Of a DNA stretch of 64,000 nt, positions 61,601 to 64,000 are shown piece by piece. Position 1 is the first letter of the stretch. The number at the start of each line of letters is the position of its first letter. A program made the position numbers and the translations under genes. Origin of the DNA: Lederbergia citrisecunda (GTDB taxonomy: Bacteria; Bacillota; Bacilli; Bacillales; Bacillaceae_C); the NCBI RefSeq assembly GCF_018343695.1, contig NZ_JAGYPJ010000001.1, forward strand, positions 4,157,631 to 4,221,630, given 5' to 3'. The notes under the pieces are model-generated. The model did not search any database, was not told where the DNA came from, and saw only the letters and a list, made by a program, of their open reading frames with translations.

Positions 61601-63615
61601 TGACTGGAAAAAGATTATATAACTATGCATTGTATTTTAAAGGCATTATTATAGCAGCGTTGACGATGCTGACTGTTTCAGTCGGTGCGGACGTCATTGG
61701 TCCATTTGTGGCGAAGAAGCTGATTGATGAACATATTTTGGGGATTGAAGATCATTGGCTAGAGTCAAGCCAAGGGAAATCATCGGTGGAATATGAGGGG
61801 AAATCATATGTAAGGGAACTGTATGCCACTGATGAGGCTTTGGTGAAAAACGAAAATAAGGCAACAATTTTACAAGTTGATAGAAAGTTTTATTTTGTAA
61901 ATGACGTAGTTCCATTTGAAGGGGACCGCAGTATTAATGGTGATAAGCTGTCAATTACGTCGAAAAGTGAAACGAAAGAATTTACAGCGAAAAAACTTTC
62001 GATCAACGATACACTTGCTTTTTATAAGCCTGAAATCCCTGCTATTACGAAGTTACTAGCTTTCTACTTTAGTTTATTCGTTATTGCGGCAATCTTTAAT
62101 TATGGACAGTACTTTTATTTGCAAAAAGCAGCCAATCGCATCATTCAAAAAATGCGTATAGATGTATTTGCACACGTACAACGCTTGCCTATCCGCTACT
62201 TTGATGATTTGCCTGCTGGAAAAGTTGTTGCTCGCATCACGAATGATACGGAAGCAATTCGTGAATTATATGTAGCGGTATTATCAAACTTCTTTACCGG
62301 AATCATCTATATTATTGGGATCTACACTGCGATGTTCATTCTTGATGTAAAGCTAGCCTTGCTATGTATGCTTCTCATACCTATTTTATTTGCATGGATG
62401 ATTTTTTATAGAAAATATGCTTCTAAATATAATCATGTCATTCGTTCCAAAGTAAGTGATCTTAATGCGATGATTAATGAATCGATTCAAGGAATGACGA
62501 TTATTCAGGCTTTCCGTCGTGAGAAGCAAATGAGCGCGGAATTTGAAGAAATGAATGAGACGCATTTTCGCTACCAAAATAAACTTCTTATTTTAAACTC
62601 TTTATCGTCCCATAATTTCGTTGGGGTGTTAAAAAATCTTGTTTTTGTAGGATTTATATGGTATTTCGGAAGTAATTCGCTCGGAGCGCATTCAGTCGTC
62701 ACAATTGGTGTTTTATATGCCTATGTTGATTATATCAACCGATTATTTTGGCCAGTTATGAACATCGTCAATCAATTCTCTAATCTCGAGCAAGCTTTAG
62801 TTGCGGGGCAACGAGTTTTTCGATTGCTTGATGAACAGGGAGAAGAGGTCAGCACTGAAAGAATGGAGCGATATAAAGGAAATGTCACCTTTGACCATGT
62901 TTATTTTGGATATAAAGAAAATGAATATGTGTTAAAGGATATCAATTTTGAAGCAAATCAAGGGGAAACAGTGGCACTAGTCGGTCATACAGGTTCCGGA
63001 AAAAGCTCAATTATGAATGTTTTATTCCGTTTTTATGATTGCAATAAAGGCGAAATTAGAGTTGATGGAAAAAATATACAGGACCTTCCAAAACAAACTC
63101 TACGTGAGCATATGGGAATTGTCTTGCAGGATCCTTACTTATTTACAGGTACAATTGCTTCAAATGTAAGCTTGAATGATCCGCGTATATCTCGTGAGAA
63201 AGTTGAAGCTGCATTGAAAGCAGTCGGAGCAGATCGCGTCTTGAAAAACTTAGAAAAGGGAATTGATGAACCAGTCGTTGAGAAAGGAAGTACCCTTTCC
63301 TCCGGTCAACGCCAGTTAATTTCCTTTGCTCGTGCATTAGCGTTTGATCCAGCGATTCTCATTTTGGATGAAGCGACTTCCAGCATTGACACGGAAACTG
63401 AAACGATTATTCAGGAAGCGATGGATGTATTGAAAAAAGGACGAACGACATTTATTATCGCCCATCGATTATCCACAATCAAAAATGCCGATCAGATTTT
63501 AGTCCTTGATCGCGGAACTATTGTGGAACGAGGCAATCACGATGAGTTAATGGAGAAAAAAGGTAAATATTACCAAATGTATCAGCTTCAGCAAGGCCAG
63601 AAGCTTGGTGCTTAA
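61600..63615 (+). CDS. bmrD: Heterodimeric multidrug ABC exporter subunit BmrD-like
   Basis: The 671-residue partner is longer because of an extracellular insertion (about 45-140) between the first two membrane segments, a feature of BmrD. Its nucleotide-binding domain has Walker A GHTGSGKSS, signature TLSSGQRQLIS and canonical Walker B AILILDEATSSID with the catalytic Glu. One intact and one degenerate site together give the asymmetric pump. Its start overlaps the bmrC stop (TAATG). Element A begins 3 nt after its stop, with no separate terminator seen. Confidence 0.9.
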   Translation: MTGKRLYNYALYFKGIIIAALTMLTVSVGADVIGPFVAKKLIDEHILGIEDHWLESSQGKSSVEYEGKSYVRELYATDEALVKNENKATILQVDRKFYFVNDVVPFEGDRSINGDKLSITSKSETKEFTAKKLSINDTLAFYKPEIPAITKLLAFYFSLFVIAAIFNYGQYFYLQKAANRIIQKMRIDVFAHVQRLPIRYFDDLPAGKVVARITNDTEAIRELYVAVLSNFFTGIIYIIGIYTAMFILDVKLALLCMLLIPILFAWMIFYRKYASKYNHVIRSKVSDLNAMINESIQGMTIIQAFRREKQMSAEFEEMNETHFRYQNKLLILNSLSSHNFVGVLKNLVFVGFIWYFGSNSLGAHSVVTIGVLYAYVDYINRLFWPVMNIVNQFSNLEQALVAGQRVFRLLDEQGEEVSTERMERYKGNVTFDHVYFGYKENEYVLKDINFEANQGETVALVGHTGSGKSSIMNVLFRFYDCNKGEIRVDGKNIQDLPKQTLREHMGIVLQDPYLFTGTIASNVSLNDPRISREKVEAALKAVGADRVLKNLEKGIDEPVVEKGSTLSSGQRQLISFARALAFDPAILILDEATSSIDTETETIIQEAMDVLKKGRTTFIIAHRLSTIKNADQILVLDRGTIVERGNHDELMEKKGKYYQMYQLQQGQKLGA

Positions 63616-63824
63616 TAGAAAAGCGTAAGCGCCTGTCCATCGACGTACGGGCCCACAGGATGTGGGTCCGTCGACGTCGCCACAGGACGTGGCGATTTTA
63701 GTCGACGTTCCTTTTTCGGACTTCGACTGAGATAAAGGAAACACGCGAAACGAAGTGGAGCGATGTTGACTTATCGTAGGGAGAAGTCATGTAGTTCGCT
63801 AGTAGATAGGCGCTGAAGCTGGAC
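63616..63824 (+). repeat. Dispersed element A, full-length copy abutting bmrD stop
   Basis: This is the most complete copy, about 209 bp. It starts AAAAGCGTAAGCGCC and ends AGGCGCTGAAGCTGGAC. The termini are inverted: AGC-N3-AGCGCCT against AGGCGCT-N3-GCT. Inside are hairpins CCCACAGGATGTGGG and GCCACAGGACGTGGC, each near a GTCGACG, then GATAAAGGAAACACG and GATGTTGACTTATCGTAGGG. Confidence 0.9.
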
Positions 63825-64000
63825 AAAGAAAAGCGTAAGCGCCTGTCCATCGATGTACGGGCCCACAGGATGTGGGTCCGTCGACGTCGCCACAGGACGT
63901 GGCGATTTTAGTCGACGTTCCTTTTTCGGACTTCGACTGAGATAAAGGAAACACGCGAAACGAAGTGGAGCGATGTTGACTTATCGTAGGCGCTGAAGCT
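63825..64000 (+). repeat. Dispersed element A, second tandem copy with a 3' deletion, cut by window edge
   Basis: It follows the previous copy directly and is nearly identical for about 150 bp. About 35 bp are then missing between CTTATCGTAGG and the terminal GGCGCTGAAGCT. Near identity shows a recent duplication. The window ends within or at its end. Confidence 0.9.

Overview
The window is chromosomal DNA of a low-GC, endospore-forming Firmicute of the Bacillaceae. The evidence is a GerA/GerB/GerC germinant-receptor operon, a LysM-GH18 cortex-lytic enzyme, lipoteichoic acid synthase, DHH-type Mn pyrophosphatase, MhqE-MhqD, NatKR-NatAB, BmrCD and a urease operon in the ureABCEFGDH order described for Bacillus sp. 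TB-90. No phage, plasmid or CRISPR locus is visible. The only autonomous mobile element is one IS3-family insertion sequence. No rRNA or tRNA gene was seen.

Layout. 1-5.7 kb: an edge-truncated FG-GAP lipoprotein, a HAMP histidine kinase and its OmpR-type regulator, an intact IS3 element with a TTT target duplication, and a SigX-like ECF sigma factor with no anti-sigma gene beside it. 5.9-9.6 kb: ger operon. 10.3-15.8 kb: ltaS, mhqED behind a promoter with a candidate quinone-sensor operator, and a SleL-like hydrolase. 15.9-20.5 kb: EmrAB-like efflux pair, XRE-cupin regulator divergent from azlCD. 20.5-25.3 kb: 5-oxoprolinase pxpBCA, an alpha/beta hydrolase, uppP. 25.6-33.7 kb: an MpfA-like CBS/CorC protein, flavin reductase, BCCT transporter with pucAB-like molybdoenzyme maturation genes, YIEGIA and its small partner, cstA. 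33.8-36.6 kb: Fur-box-controlled yclNOP-like siderophore importer without its binding protein. 36.9-43.7 kb: pbpC-like PBP, ppaC, pheA, a DsbA-like protein, a split ThrE exporter and a small protein made of two near-identical 67-residue repeats. 43.7-51.4 kb: urea transporter and the urease operon, split between ureF and ureG by about 855 bp holding two inverted GC-rich repeat elements. 51.5-55.5 kb: natRK/natAB with a 21-bp-spaced LytTR-type direct repeat. 55.5-57.5 kb: two tandem Trp (UGG) T-boxes before a lone trpE. 57.7-63.6 kb: a POT peptide transporter and bmrCD behind a leader-peptide attenuator.

The non-coding DNA is unusually structured. Element A is a dispersed repeat of up to about 210 bp with about ten full or decayed copies. 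Six copies begin 1-4 nt after a stop codon, all in the same orientation relative to the gene. It has short terminal inverted repeats and two optional internal hairpins. Three convergent intergenic gaps (ltaS/mhqD, hydrolase/uppP, yclP/pbpC) hold degenerate tandem arrays that differ in sequence but share a unit of about 51-52 bp. A fourth array, in a divergent gap, has a unit of about 20 bp. I recognise none of these as a named family. They are the best candidates for something undescribed.

Functional links. Urea uptake, urease, its Ni chaperones and the Ni permease UreH form one nitrogen-scavenging unit. NatR/K probably controls NatAB. Antibiotic-stalled ribosomes probably control BmrCD through the leader. 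Iron (Fur), carbon (a cre at cstA), tryptophan (T-boxes) and quinone/electrophile stress (mhqED) each have a visible cis-site.
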